Source: a virus
DNA length: 64,000 bases
Direction: 5' to 3' (one strand)
IMG/VR virus record: IMGVR_UViG_3300030102_007788
Span: 97,149 to 161,148 of that record
Positions 35,064 through 45,200 of this stretch are shown piece after piece. Under the pieces are notes generated by a model, which saw only the letters and a list, made by a program, of their open reading frames with translations, made no database searches and had not been told where the DNA came from. Made by a program: the position numbers and the translations under genes. How positions within the stretch are numbered: position 1 is the stretch's first letter; each line of letters begins with the position of its first letter.

Positions 35064-36895
35064 TGTGGTTTTGTCCAGAAAAATATAATACAACTCTACC
35101 AAATTTAAATGAAGAGTTTTCAAAACTTGAAGGAGAGTTGGGAAATAGGCAAGCTAAAATCAGTTTGGCTAAATTTTTGCGTCAGAACTTGGGGTTTACA
35201 ACAGAGCTATTATCTGGGATTAAGCTGGCCCCTTTTCAGGAAATAACTCTCAAAGCATTTTTTAATAGAAACTTTAATATGTGCGTGTGGGGTCGTGGCT
35301 GTGGTAAAAGTTTCATAGCTGCTGTTTATTGCTTCCTTCAATGTATATTTGAACCACGTACTAAAATTTTGATTGCTGGCCCTACCTTTCGTACCGCAAG
35401 ATTTATCTTCAATAATATAGAAAAGATTGTAGAGACTAAAGAGGCGACGATGCTTGCTCAAGCTTTCGGCGCTAAATCTAAACGCAACGATCAGTTTGAA
35501 TGGAAGATAAACGAAGGCACAATTACAGCCATCCCCCTTAGCGGAGAAAAGATTCGTGGTTTCCGTGCTAACATTCTAGTTCTTGATGAGTTTTTGCTAC
35601 TTCCAGAAGAGACTATTAAAACTGTGCTGATGCCATTCTTGGTTGCTCCACAGGATATGGCGGAAAGAATTAAGATCAGGGAAATGGAGGATGAGTTAAT
35701 ATCTAAAGGTAAGATGGAGGAAAAAGATAGAATGGTTTTCCAGAATAACTCTAAGATGATTGCTCTGTCTTCAGCTAGTTTTAGCTTTGAAAACTTGTAC
35801 AAAACTTACAAGGACTGGATGAACAATATCTATTCTGACGACATTCTTCAATCGAACTATTTTATATCTCAAATGTCTTTTGATTCTATCCCTCCAGACA
35901 TGATAGATAGTACTGTAATTGAAGAAGCTCAATCTGGAGGATCCTCTAATTCATCTTTTCTGCGGGAATATTGCGCTCAGTTTACAGATGGAAGCGATAG
36001 TTACTTTAGCGCAAAGAAGATGCATGACTGCACAATTCCTGACGGTGAAAAGCCCAACACCTTGTTGAAAGGTGATAAAGACAAACAATACATTTTAGCA
36101 ATTGACCCTAGTTTTAGTAACAGTCCAAGCTCTGATTATTTTGCAATGTCTATTCTGGAGTTAGATGAAGAGTCGATGAATCATTCTACCTTGGTGCATT
36201 CTTACGCTGTTGCGGGTGGAGATTTAAAAGATCATATAAAATATTTATATTATGTTGTTACGCATTTTAACCTAGCGCTAATTATTATTGATAACGCGGG
36301 GTATCAGTTCATAGACAGCGCTAATGAATCAGAGCTTTTTACGAGTGCTCGTATAAACATAAAGTTTTTTGACTACAATAGTGATAAATCTGGATTGGAT
36401 TACGAAAACATGTTGCTAAAAGCCAAGCAGCAATACAACAAGAAAGAAGGGGTTATTTGTTTTAAGCAGTTGTTTTCTACAACCTTTTTGCGAGAAGCTA
36501 ACGAATACCTTCAGGCTTCTATCGACCATAAGAGAATTTGGTTTGGCTCAAGAACCGCCGCTTGCGGTAGCTATTTTGATAAATCGTCTGCTCAAGCGAT
36601 ACCTTTAAAATTTGTTCCACATGAAACAAAAGGTGATTTTATTGAGTTCCAAGACGACATGATTCACCAGACTAAAAAGCAATGCGCTTTGGTTGAGGTG
36701 AAAACAACAGCTAAAGGTACTCAGACCTTCGATTTGCCACAGCATTTACGTCGAAGCACTTCTGTAAATAGAGCCAGAAAAGATAACTATACCACACTAA
36801 TGTTGGGTAACTGGGCAGTTAAGGCCTATAATGACATTAAAAATACCAAGCAAGCGGAAATTAACTATACGTTTACTCCCAAAATGTTCGGTTAA
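35063..36895 (+). CDS. terL: Terminase large subunit, 610 aa
   Basis: ATPase domain: adenine-binding FQEITLKAFF, Walker A WGRGCGKS (about 76-83), Walker B ILVLDEFLLLPEE (about 171-183), coupling motif SSAS. Nuclease domain in the C-terminal half: YILAIDPSFS with the first catalytic Asp, LALIIIDNAG with the second, and a downstream DDMIH. It pumps DNA into the prohead and cuts concatemers. It is coupled to the ERCC4 nuclease upstream and followed by the portal gene. Confidence 0.9.
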   Translation: MWFCPEKYNTTLPNLNEEFSKLEGELGNRQAKISLAKFLRQNLGFTTELLSGIKLAPFQEITLKAFFNRNFNMCVWGRGCGKSFIAAVYCFLQCIFEPRTKILIAGPTFRTARFIFNNIEKIVETKEATMLAQAFGAKSKRNDQFEWKINEGTITAIPLSGEKIRGFRANILVLDEFLLLPEETIKTVLMPFLVAPQDMAERIKIREMEDELISKGKMEEKDRMVFQNNSKMIALSSASFSFENLYKTYKDWMNNIYSDDILQSNYFISQMSFDSIPPDMIDSTVIEEAQSGGSSNSSFLREYCAQFTDGSDSYFSAKKMHDCTIPDGEKPNTLLKGDKDKQYILAIDPSFSNSPSSDYFAMSILELDEESMNHSTLVHSYAVAGGDLKDHIKYLYYVVTHFNLALIIIDNAGYQFIDSANESELFTSARINIKFFDYNSDKSGLDYENMLLKAKQQYNKKEGVICFKQLFSTTFLREANEYLQASIDHKRIWFGSRTAACGSYFDKSSAQAIPLKFVPHETKGDFIEFQDDMIHQTKKQCALVEVKTTAKGTQTFDLPQHLRRSTSVNRARKDNYTTLMLGNWAVKAYNDIKNTKQAEINYTFTPKMFG

Positions 36896-36904
36896 GTGTA
36901 AAAT
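36896..36904 (+). promoter_or_regulatory. Late-type promoter box
   Basis: GTGTAAAAT, 11 nt before the ATG of the portal gene. Confidence 0.45.
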
Positions 36905-36915
36905 TAAAGTAAATT

Positions 36916-38793
36916 ATGGCAGTAAGGAAGAAAACGGAACAAGGCGCGGAACCCTTGATGGCTATGCATCAATCTAAAGCTAGTCAGACAAGGACTCGTA
37001 GAAACGCGGCGGCTGATATTCCGCGTACTGACAGGTTCAGGAACATTGAGAATGGGATGATACCATTCAAGTATTCTCATGGTGTCAAAAATAACTCTAA
37101 TATTGACGTAAGGGATACAATTATCCTATGTCAGAAAGCTTACTACAATTTTTCTGTTTTTAGAAATACGATAGATCTAATGACGGAGTTCTCAATTAGT
37201 GACCTTTACTATACTGGAGGTAGTCGAAAGTCTCGAGAGTTCTTTGACACTCTGTTTAGAAAGATCAATATCGATGACTTGCAGAGCCGCTTCTTTAGGG
37301 AATACTACAGGTCGGGAAATGTTTTTATTCACAGGTTCAATGCAAAAATGGACCGTTCTGACGCTATCAAAATTAATCAAACTTTTGGATTGGCTGAAGC
37401 TTCAGAAGAATTGGAAATACCTTCTAAGTATATCATTTTAAATCCCTCAGACATACAACTTCAGGGAAGCATCACATTTAGTACTGGTATCTATTACAAG
37501 GTTGTGACTGATTACGAACTACAGAGACTTAGATACCCCCAAACAGAAGAGGACAAAGAAGTCTATGACAGTCTTCCTGAGGAGACTAAAAAACTTATTC
37601 AACAGTCTAAAAATGTAGGGGCAGCGGCAATTACAATTCCCTTAGATGTAGAGAAGCTGACAGCAATCTTTTACAAGAAGCAAGATTACGAACCGTTTGC
37701 AGTTCCTATGGGTTATCCAGTGTTGGAAGATATCAACTGGAAGCAGGAAATGAAGCAGATGGACATGGCTGTAGCTAGAACTACTAATCAAGCCATTCTC
37801 TTGATCACCATGGGCGCTAAACCCGCGGATGGTGGTGTCAACCAACAGAACTTGATGGCAATGCAGAAGTTATTTGAAAACGAATCTGTAGGCCGCGTTT
37901 TGATTTCGGATTATACAACTGATGCTAAGTTTATTATTCCAGACATAGGGAATATCCTAGACCCAAGAAAGTACGATGTCGTAAATCAAGACATTCAAAT
38001 GGGGCTAAATAACATTTTGCTTAGCGATGAAAAATTTGCAAATAGTAGCATAAAAGTTCAGGTCTTTATGGAAAGACTTAAACAGGGTAGGAGAGTTTTC
38101 CTTGAGAATTTCTTAATGCCTGAAATTCGCCGTATTTCAAAAGAGATGGGTTTTAAGAACTATCCCAGAGCTCATTTTGAGGACGTAGACCTAAGAGACA
38201 CTTCAGTTTACTCTAGAATTTATAGCCGGTTAATTGAGCTTGGAGTTCTTACTCCAGAGGAAGGTATTCAGGCTATTGAGTCTGGCCGCTTCCCGACGGA
38301 AGAAGAGTCCTTGGAGTCTCAGTATAAGTTTAAGGAGTTGAGGAATGAAGGTTTATACGAACCGATTATTGGCGGCGCTAAGGGTGCTCAAATGAACGGT
38401 AGGCCTGCGGCCAGTAACAAACCCAAGGAAACGGATACTAAAACTCCAATCGGAACTAAAGCCGCGAAGACTCATTTTAGTTTATCTAGAATTCAAGAGA
38501 ACTTAAGTCTATCTGATAAGCTCAACCTAGAGGTCGAATCGTCATTGAGGCAATTACATAATCGGAAAAGGTTAAGTAAACAGCAAAAGGAAATTGCAAA
38601 AGAGATTACTAACATTGTGATCGCTAACGAAGATCCTGAAAACTGGTTAGCAAAAGCTGGCAGGTATGCCGCTGAACCCACCGACAGAAACCATGAAAGG
38701 GTTAATAAAGTTCAAGGTGTTGCTCTAGAGCATCAAGTTGATGACTTTTTAGCCGGAATACTGTATGCAAGCGTTTATGAAGGAGATAAGTAA
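36916..38793 (+). CDS. Portal protein, 625 aa
   Basis: Length, position after the large terminase and features such as YYNFSVFRNTIDLMTEFSIS, REYYRSGNVFIHRF and the SNIxVQVFMERLKQGR segment near the long C-terminal helices support a portal. Portals form the dodecameric DNA gate at one capsid vertex. A disordered basic N-terminus precedes the core, and a C-terminal extension (from about residue 500) is rich in Lys and Leu. Confidence 0.75.
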   Translation: MAVRKKTEQGAEPLMAMHQSKASQTRTRRNAAADIPRTDRFRNIENGMIPFKYSHGVKNNSNIDVRDTIILCQKAYYNFSVFRNTIDLMTEFSISDLYYTGGSRKSREFFDTLFRKINIDDLQSRFFREYYRSGNVFIHRFNAKMDRSDAIKINQTFGLAEASEELEIPSKYIILNPSDIQLQGSITFSTGIYYKVVTDYELQRLRYPQTEEDKEVYDSLPEETKKLIQQSKNVGAAAITIPLDVEKLTAIFYKKQDYEPFAVPMGYPVLEDINWKQEMKQMDMAVARTTNQAILLITMGAKPADGGVNQQNLMAMQKLFENESVGRVLISDYTTDAKFIIPDIGNILDPRKYDVVNQDIQMGLNNILLSDEKFANSSIKVQVFMERLKQGRRVFLENFLMPEIRRISKEMGFKNYPRAHFEDVDLRDTSVYSRIYSRLIELGVLTPEEGIQAIESGRFPTEEESLESQYKFKELRNEGLYEPIIGGAKGAQMNGRPAASNKPKETDTKTPIGTKAAKTHFSLSRIQENLSLSDKLNLEVESSLRQLHNRKRLSKQQKEIAKEITNIVIANEDPENWLAKAGRYAAEPTDRNHERVNKVQGVALEHQVDDFLAGILYASVYEGDK

Positions 38794-40229
38794 TGGCAAG
38801 GCCAACTGTAATTTACAACTGTCAGGCCTTATTTGTAGGACCTGCGCCTGAAAGCGATTATAATTTTTTTGATTATAATGGTGGCCCAGCCACTAATGAC
38901 CATACCCCGCTTGTTCAAAAAATAAATAGGCTAGCGCCGATAGACAGGGTGCAATCTGTTAGCTATCAGATAAATGTACCCCATACAGATATATTACAAT
39001 TAAACCAAAGAGGTATTGTAGATCGCCCAATCATTAATCACCCTACTGTAGATTTGTCTTTTGATTATTTATTGTGCGGAACGAAAAACGAAGCTAGGCT
39101 TGGGTTTAATGTAAACTATCCTTTGTATCATTTTCCCTACTCCGGTCAATCGTACTATACATCTAATAATGATGTATCTTTATTGAGTGGATTTTTTGAA
39201 GAAAGCAAACAGAAAACCAGTCAAAGAATTTGGGAAAAATTTCCTGTAAATCAATATCGGGATTGTAAAAATATATATCTTGTAGTCAATCAGGACGGTA
39301 ATGATATAAATAAATTTTATCAAAAAGAAGATTTTTTATCCCCCGACCTTTACCAATCAATTGACCCCAACGCTCCAAATTATCATGTGATATCTTTTGG
39401 AAATTGTTATATAAATAGCTATTCCACAGATGGTTCAGTGGGGCAGATTCCAAAAGCCTCCGCATCATTTTCTGCTTACAATGTTAATTTTGACATGAAT
39501 GGAAGCGGTTTTCAAGCGCCGGGAATAGAGACTAAAAGCGGAACTATATCACCTGAAAAAGATGTAGTTATACCCAGAGTTTTAGCAGATGAGGGATACG
39601 CGGCTTTAAAACCCGGAGACATAACTTTAACGACAGATTCTTTTTCGGGGCTTGGAGTTGATTTTAATAAACTTCATATACAGGGATATGACATCTCCTT
39701 AGATTTTAATAGAGAGCCATTAAATAGCTTAGGGTACAAATTTCCATTAGATAATAAAGCTACTAGTCCGATTATGGTTAATCTCTCTATAGATGGAATA
39801 GTAGAATCAGGAAATAGTGGATCTTTAGTGGATTTGATATCCATAAACAGTGGATACGATTTTACAATTAAAGTAGATCCAGATGGGTGTCCCAAAAGAA
39901 CTACAGCGCCTATTAACGCAGGAACTATACCAATTAATACTGAAGTGGAAAGTTTAAGATACACGTTTCTAGGAGCAAAACTTAATGACTTTAGTTATAA
40001 TACAAACATTGGGGATAATAAAACCTTTAATGCTTCTTTTTCAGTAGAGGCTAACCCCAACCCTAATTACTTAAACAGCGGGTTCTTTATGAGTGGGGTT
40101 TTAGGGATGGAGAAAGTGGAGGATTTCATATTGTTAGAAGGTACTGCCAATGGTACAGATCAAGACGGCTATTACCTACAGCAAGAAACAAACGATTTAT
40201 TAGTAACAAACCTAATTCCACCGTATTAA
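38793..40229 (+). CDS. Virion structural protein, 478 aa
   Basis: Coupled to the portal by TAATG. It is long, Asn/Gly/Ser-rich and beta-sheet-like throughout (VDLSFDYLLCGTKNEARLGF, SFSAYNVNFDMNGSGF, TFNASFSVEANP). Such a protein could be a tail tube, neck or baseplate part, but I recognise no family. Confidence 0.6.
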   Translation: MARPTVIYNCQALFVGPAPESDYNFFDYNGGPATNDHTPLVQKINRLAPIDRVQSVSYQINVPHTDILQLNQRGIVDRPIINHPTVDLSFDYLLCGTKNEARLGFNVNYPLYHFPYSGQSYYTSNNDVSLLSGFFEESKQKTSQRIWEKFPVNQYRDCKNIYLVVNQDGNDINKFYQKEDFLSPDLYQSIDPNAPNYHVISFGNCYINSYSTDGSVGQIPKASASFSAYNVNFDMNGSGFQAPGIETKSGTISPEKDVVIPRVLADEGYAALKPGDITLTTDSFSGLGVDFNKLHIQGYDISLDFNREPLNSLGYKFPLDNKATSPIMVNLSIDGIVESGNSGSLVDLISINSGYDFTIKVDPDGCPKRTTAPINAGTIPINTEVESLRYTFLGAKLNDFSYNTNIGDNKTFNASFSVEANPNPNYLNSGFFMSGVLGMEKVEDFILLEGTANGTDQDGYYLQQETNDLLVTNLIPPY

Positions 40230-40232
40230 ACA

Positions 40233-40241
40233 GTGTATAAT
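40233..40241 (+). promoter_or_regulatory. Late-type promoter box
   Basis: GTGTATAAT, 19 nt before the ATG at 40261, with AAAAGGA as ribosome-binding site between. Confidence 0.45.
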
Positions 40242-40260
40242 AAAGGTAAGGTAAAAGGAT

Positions 40261-41220
40261 ATGGCAAATAAAAAAATATCTCAGTTAGTAGGAATAGGAA
40301 CGAGTTCAACAGTTAGTGGCACGTTCCTTTTACCTGTTGGGGCAGGCTCCTCTTCAGGGCCGTACACAACCAACAAAATAACGACTTCAGAATTAGCTTC
40401 TTATATATTTACAGGAGACAGCGGTGGGGGAGGTTTTCCCGCAACAGCTTTATCCGGACAGAAGGATGTATATTTCAATAACCCAAACTATCAAAATACT
40501 ACCGCTGCCGCTGACGGGGTAGATTATGCATACTTAATGTTGAAAACTTCTAATGGGCTACTTACCACAGGAAGTGGTATAGCCCGCCCAGTGGGAGGTG
40601 ACAATCTAGGAAATCATACTGCAACCACAACGTTAAACATGCAGGATAATATAATTAATAACGTTGGGCAGTCAATTAATTTTCAAGACGGCGGAAATGT
40701 AGGGAGTACTGCATCTGAAATTTCTATAGCACATGGGACAAAGATAAGATTGGATGCTCCAACCGTACAGTTAGGAGACGCAGATAACGTAACGGTTAAT
40801 GGGTCGTTTAGCGCAAGGTCTGCTGATTTTGCTGGCGCAATTACAGGAGATTCCCTAGAGGTTCAAGGGGCTTCTTATCATAACGTAACTGCTCTAAGCA
40901 GTAACACTATAGATTGGAGAGATGGAAATATACAGCATAGAACTATTAATCAAAATACTTCAATGACTTTTCAGGCGAATACTCTCAAAGAGGGCCAAAC
41001 GCTTACTCTATATGTAGAAAATAGTGACACGGACCCTCACACAATTTATTTTAGATCCGGAGCAAATACTGGGAACGTTTTGTTTCCACCCATGCCCGAA
41101 AGTGTCAAACATGTAGTAAATTCTACGCCGGGTATTTCCGGAAGAAAAACTAACGTTTATACTTTTGTTAATATTCATACAGGCATATTTGCTTCATCGG
41201 TAACAGGATACGTATACTAA
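40261..41220 (+). CDS. Tail fibre-like structural protein, 319 aa
   Basis: The N-terminus MANKKISQLVGIGT is typical of phage tail fibre attachment ends. The central part is Ser/Thr/Gly-rich with repeated short strands, and the C-terminal part (TLTLYVENSDTDPHTIYFRS) a compact beta domain. It starts the fibre gene block and is coupled to the next gene (TAATG). Confidence 0.65.
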   Translation: MANKKISQLVGIGTSSTVSGTFLLPVGAGSSSGPYTTNKITTSELASYIFTGDSGGGGFPATALSGQKDVYFNNPNYQNTTAAADGVDYAYLMLKTSNGLLTTGSGIARPVGGDNLGNHTATTTLNMQDNIINNVGQSINFQDGGNVGSTASEISIAHGTKIRLDAPTVQLGDADNVTVNGSFSARSADFAGAITGDSLEVQGASYHNVTALSSNTIDWRDGNIQHRTINQNTSMTFQANTLKEGQTLTLYVENSDTDPHTIYFRSGANTGNVLFPPMPESVKHVVNSTPGISGRKTNVYTFVNIHTGIFASSVTGYVY

Positions 41221-42203
41221 TGAGTGTTAATTTCCCAACGGCATTTTGGAAAAATCAACCTGCAGAGTCAGAAACTTCTAACCCTGTAGAAAATACTATT
41301 ATTACTTGGGATAAAAAACTTTATTATGGATCTAGCTATGGAACACCTGAGGATTTAAATTCTGTAGATTTTGCTGATGCTGGATTACAAACCACGACAA
41401 CCTTTCCTTTTAATGACTATAGTGTTGATGGGGAAAACAACCCAAATGGAACGAATTTTTATCCTGAGTATATTGTTGATGTAATTCCTAGTGAGAGTAA
41501 TGCAAATGATGTTTACTTTGGTTGGTATTTAAACGAAACTGCCAACAATGTTGGTTATAACCCTGCTAATATATTAAGCAGATACCATAGAGCGGACCCT
41601 TTTATAGTGTCCGCAGATACTCAAGAAATAAATTTATTTTTTGAAACTGATTACGATACTGCTTACGAATTATATTGGGTGCAGTATGAGAACAATTATC
41701 CCAATGAAGAAGGTAAGGGTTATTTTAACCGTTTTGTACAAAGTGGTTATGCTGAAGGAACTTTTTCTTTACAGTCTAACGCTACTCTTGAAATTAAAGC
41801 ATCGGGGTTAGGGGAAGTGGACCCATCGAGTGATGACTTTGATCAATTGCAACTTTACTTAAATAATAATTTAATTTGTAAAGGTAAAGCTCCGCAAAAC
41901 AATTACAATAACAGGCAGTGGGATATGGATCATTCGAAATTTACAAATAGTGCTGGGAATCCGGACCCTTCAAGCCCCGGCAACAGGTTTGATCGCTCAA
42001 CTAATATCAATGGTGGTAATGGTGAAGAAATAGATAATGTGGTTAACCAATACGAAAGAACACTGTATGTGAAAAGTAGCGCGCAATTTTCTACTAGTGT
42101 TAACTTAACAGCGGGAAATCACACTATAAAAATATATTACAACACAAATGATGGATTGTGGAATAGTGGGGCTTTTTACGGAACTAAATTTACCTTTTCA
42201 TAA
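41220..42203 (+). CDS. Putative tail or fibre-associated protein, 327 aa
   Basis: Asn-, Tyr- and Asp-rich, beta-like protein (DKKLYYGSSYGTPEDLN; LQLYLNNNLICKGKAPQNN) ending in TAGNHTIKIYYNTNDG, a pattern seen in carbohydrate-binding and adhesin domains. It lies between two fibre genes. Family unknown. Confidence 0.6.
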   Translation: MSVNFPTAFWKNQPAESETSNPVENTIITWDKKLYYGSSYGTPEDLNSVDFADAGLQTTTTFPFNDYSVDGENNPNGTNFYPEYIVDVIPSESNANDVYFGWYLNETANNVGYNPANILSRYHRADPFIVSADTQEINLFFETDYDTAYELYWVQYENNYPNEEGKGYFNRFVQSGYAEGTFSLQSNATLEIKASGLGEVDPSSDDFDQLQLYLNNNLICKGKAPQNNYNNRQWDMDHSKFTNSAGNPDPSSPGNRFDRSTNINGGNGEEIDNVVNQYERTLYVKSSAQFSTSVNLTAGNHTIKIYYNTNDGLWNSGAFYGTKFTFS

Positions 42204-42205
42204 TT

Positions 42206-45200
42206 ATGGCAATTACGAGATACGCAGGAGATAGATTTACGACAAACAGCTCGGATACAAAACCGACAGGTGTTCTCGATGGGGCGTATCTTATTGATAC
42301 TGGGAACTTGACCCAGTGGGTGAGGAGAACGGTAGGTGGCAGCTCCCAATGGAATCAATTAGCTGGCGGCGGAGGTGGAGGAGGCACTCCCGGCGGCGCG
42401 AATACTCAGGTTCAGTTTAATAACGCAGGGGCTTTCGGCGGGAATGCCAATTTAACTTTTGACGGCAGTAAGCTTGCCGTAAACGATCTTGCTTTAAGTG
42501 GAATAATTTATGATTCCAACAACTCTATTGGTAATGGGGGTATGGTTCTTACTAACGAGGGAACAACCGGCGTTAATTGGAAAAGTATTGAATCTGTTTT
42601 ATCCGGCGTTGGAGGTTCCGGCGTTGCTAATTATGTAGCTCGTTGGTCTGATGAGGATACTATAACAACTGGAGTTTTAGTTGATGATGCGACGAATGTT
42701 GGTATAGGTACAGCTAGTCCACAACGGTTACTTGCTATAAAAGGGGACTCTAAACATTTTGGAGCTTACGCTACTGACGATAGTCTTTCTGCTTTATTAG
42801 GAACCGATGCTAATGGAGATGGTCAGCTATTGTTAGCAGACCTTAATGGAACCACAAAAATTCTTCTTGAAGCTGAGGCTGACGCTAACAGCTACATAAA
42901 TAATGGCGGTAATTTTGGTTTAGGCACAGCTGCTCCTGCTGCCCCGCTAGACGTCCAATCTGCCAATGGGTCTAGCGTTGGCATCAGGGTGACTGATGGC
43001 CATAAAATGCAGTTTTTAAATAGCTCTAATAACACTAACTCAAATATATATAATAATGGAGCGTCAGGATTAGCTCAATTAGCTTTTCAAATTGCGGGAG
43101 CGACTAAAGTAACTATAATCAATGACGGAAATGTTGGCATAGGAACTACTGCTCCTACTGGTTTATTATCTTTAGCCAAAGGAACTCGCACACTAGATTT
43201 CAAATTGGAAACTAGTCCAGCAACCGGGGACATGGGCGTGCAGATTAGAGCGGGTAGCGGAGACTATATAGGCTTGGCTGGTGGAGGTGGAACGGGAGTA
43301 GGCTTAGTTGTAGACTCAGCTAATCAAGCTGGTTTTGGTACAGGTACTTTTGGTTCTAATAATGTCCTAACAATTACAAACGTAGGTAATAATGCATCCT
43401 ATTCTGCTATCGCTCTTGGTACAGCTACAACGGGTCACGGTAATAGTGAGGGATATTGGATAGGGATGCTAGAGAATGGTCAAGCTTACCTTTGGAATTA
43501 CGAGAATCGGCATATCTTATTTGGCGCAAATAATGCCGAGAGAATGCGTATTACCTCTGTAGGTAATCTTGGCATAGGCCTAACTGTTCCCCTTAATAGA
43601 CTTCAGGTTATGCCTTCTACTTCTGGGGGGAACGCTTCTAACGCATCAGAAGATGCTGCATATTTTGGAGGAAATGAGCTTGGAGGTATAGGTGGTTATA
43701 CAGGAATACGTTTAGGAGGTTTTGGTGCAAGTGGCTACGGAACTTATATACGTTCAGTTAAAACCTCTGCTTACGGAGGTTACTGGAATGAGGCGATAAC
43801 TTTTAGTGTTACCCGAACCGGCACTTCAAGCACGGTAGATGAGGCGATGCGTATTACAGCTGACAGTAATGTTGGCATAGGAACAACTGCTCCAGCTACA
43901 AAATTTCATGTAGAAGACTCAACCGCGAATACTACTGCCACTAAAATAACAGTTCAAGGCGGAAGTCGAGGATTTACTTTAGGAAAAGCTCACACTGCTG
44001 ATAATTATCAACACTTAAAACCTATAACTGATACTGCTATGGCATTGAGGGTCATGCCAAATGGCACTACAGCTAGGGAGGCGTATGTTGAAGTCTGGAA
44101 CAAGGATTTTGAAAACGGCGCTAACTCTACCTCTTGGCATAGAGGAATGTTCTATATTGATGCGTCCAATGATGTCTATCTTCGCGCAGATGGGCTTGGA
44201 ACAGCTGGAAGAGTTTATATAGGCACAGAGAATAATACTCAAACCCTTACTGTTAAAGATGACGGTAATGTTGGTATAGGTACAACAGGTCCTGATTCGA
44301 AGTTAGAAATCTCAGGTGGAAGCTACAATTCATCACTTAAAATAAAAGGCTCGGGTGCTGAGACAGGAATACAGTTTGAAGATAGCGCGGGTAATACAGA
44401 TGGTTATATATATGCAAACGGTGGCATGGTAGGGTTTTTAGACGCAGGTACCCATTGGACAATTCAATGTAAGGATGATGATTATATCAAATTTCTCACA
44501 AATAACGGTACTGAGCATATGCGTATTACCTCTGTTGGTAATGTTGGCATAGGCACAGATAACCCCACTGGTAAATTACAAATAGGCGCTAATTATACAA
44601 TACCGGGAACTGCATATGGCGGTAATGATATTTATATCGCCAACACAGGTAGCCACAGCGACTACGATCCTTATGTTACTAATACTGATGATTTCAGAGC
44701 ATTAATTACTATTTCAGATGCAACTACGGAAGGCCCAACAAAACCCGGTTTAATATTATACAATGACTCTACTACCGCAGGCGGGTTCTCCCCGATGCTT
44801 CTTTTCGCAAAAAGGGAAACTGGATCTAGTCCTTATAAGGCGGCGACGGCAGCTATTTATGCTAGATCACCATTAGGTACGGGGAATGGCGATGGTTGGA
44901 TTGATGGTGAATTAATTTTTGCAACGGCTGGTGCTGCGACGCAAGGCATCCGGCAAAGAATGGTTATTAATAAAGAGGGCCTTGTAGGTATAGGTACAAA
45001 TAATCCGGGTCAAAATTTACAAATTCATCAGGCCGACAGTGACGTTAACTATCTTGAATTTACCAACACTACTGCAACTACAGGGACTCTTGTGGGTTTA
45101 AACGCAGCCGAGGAATTTATACTTTGGCATAGGCACGATTCGGATATGGTTTTCGCTACCAATGCTGTAGAGAAAATGCGTATCGAGAACGGTGGAGACG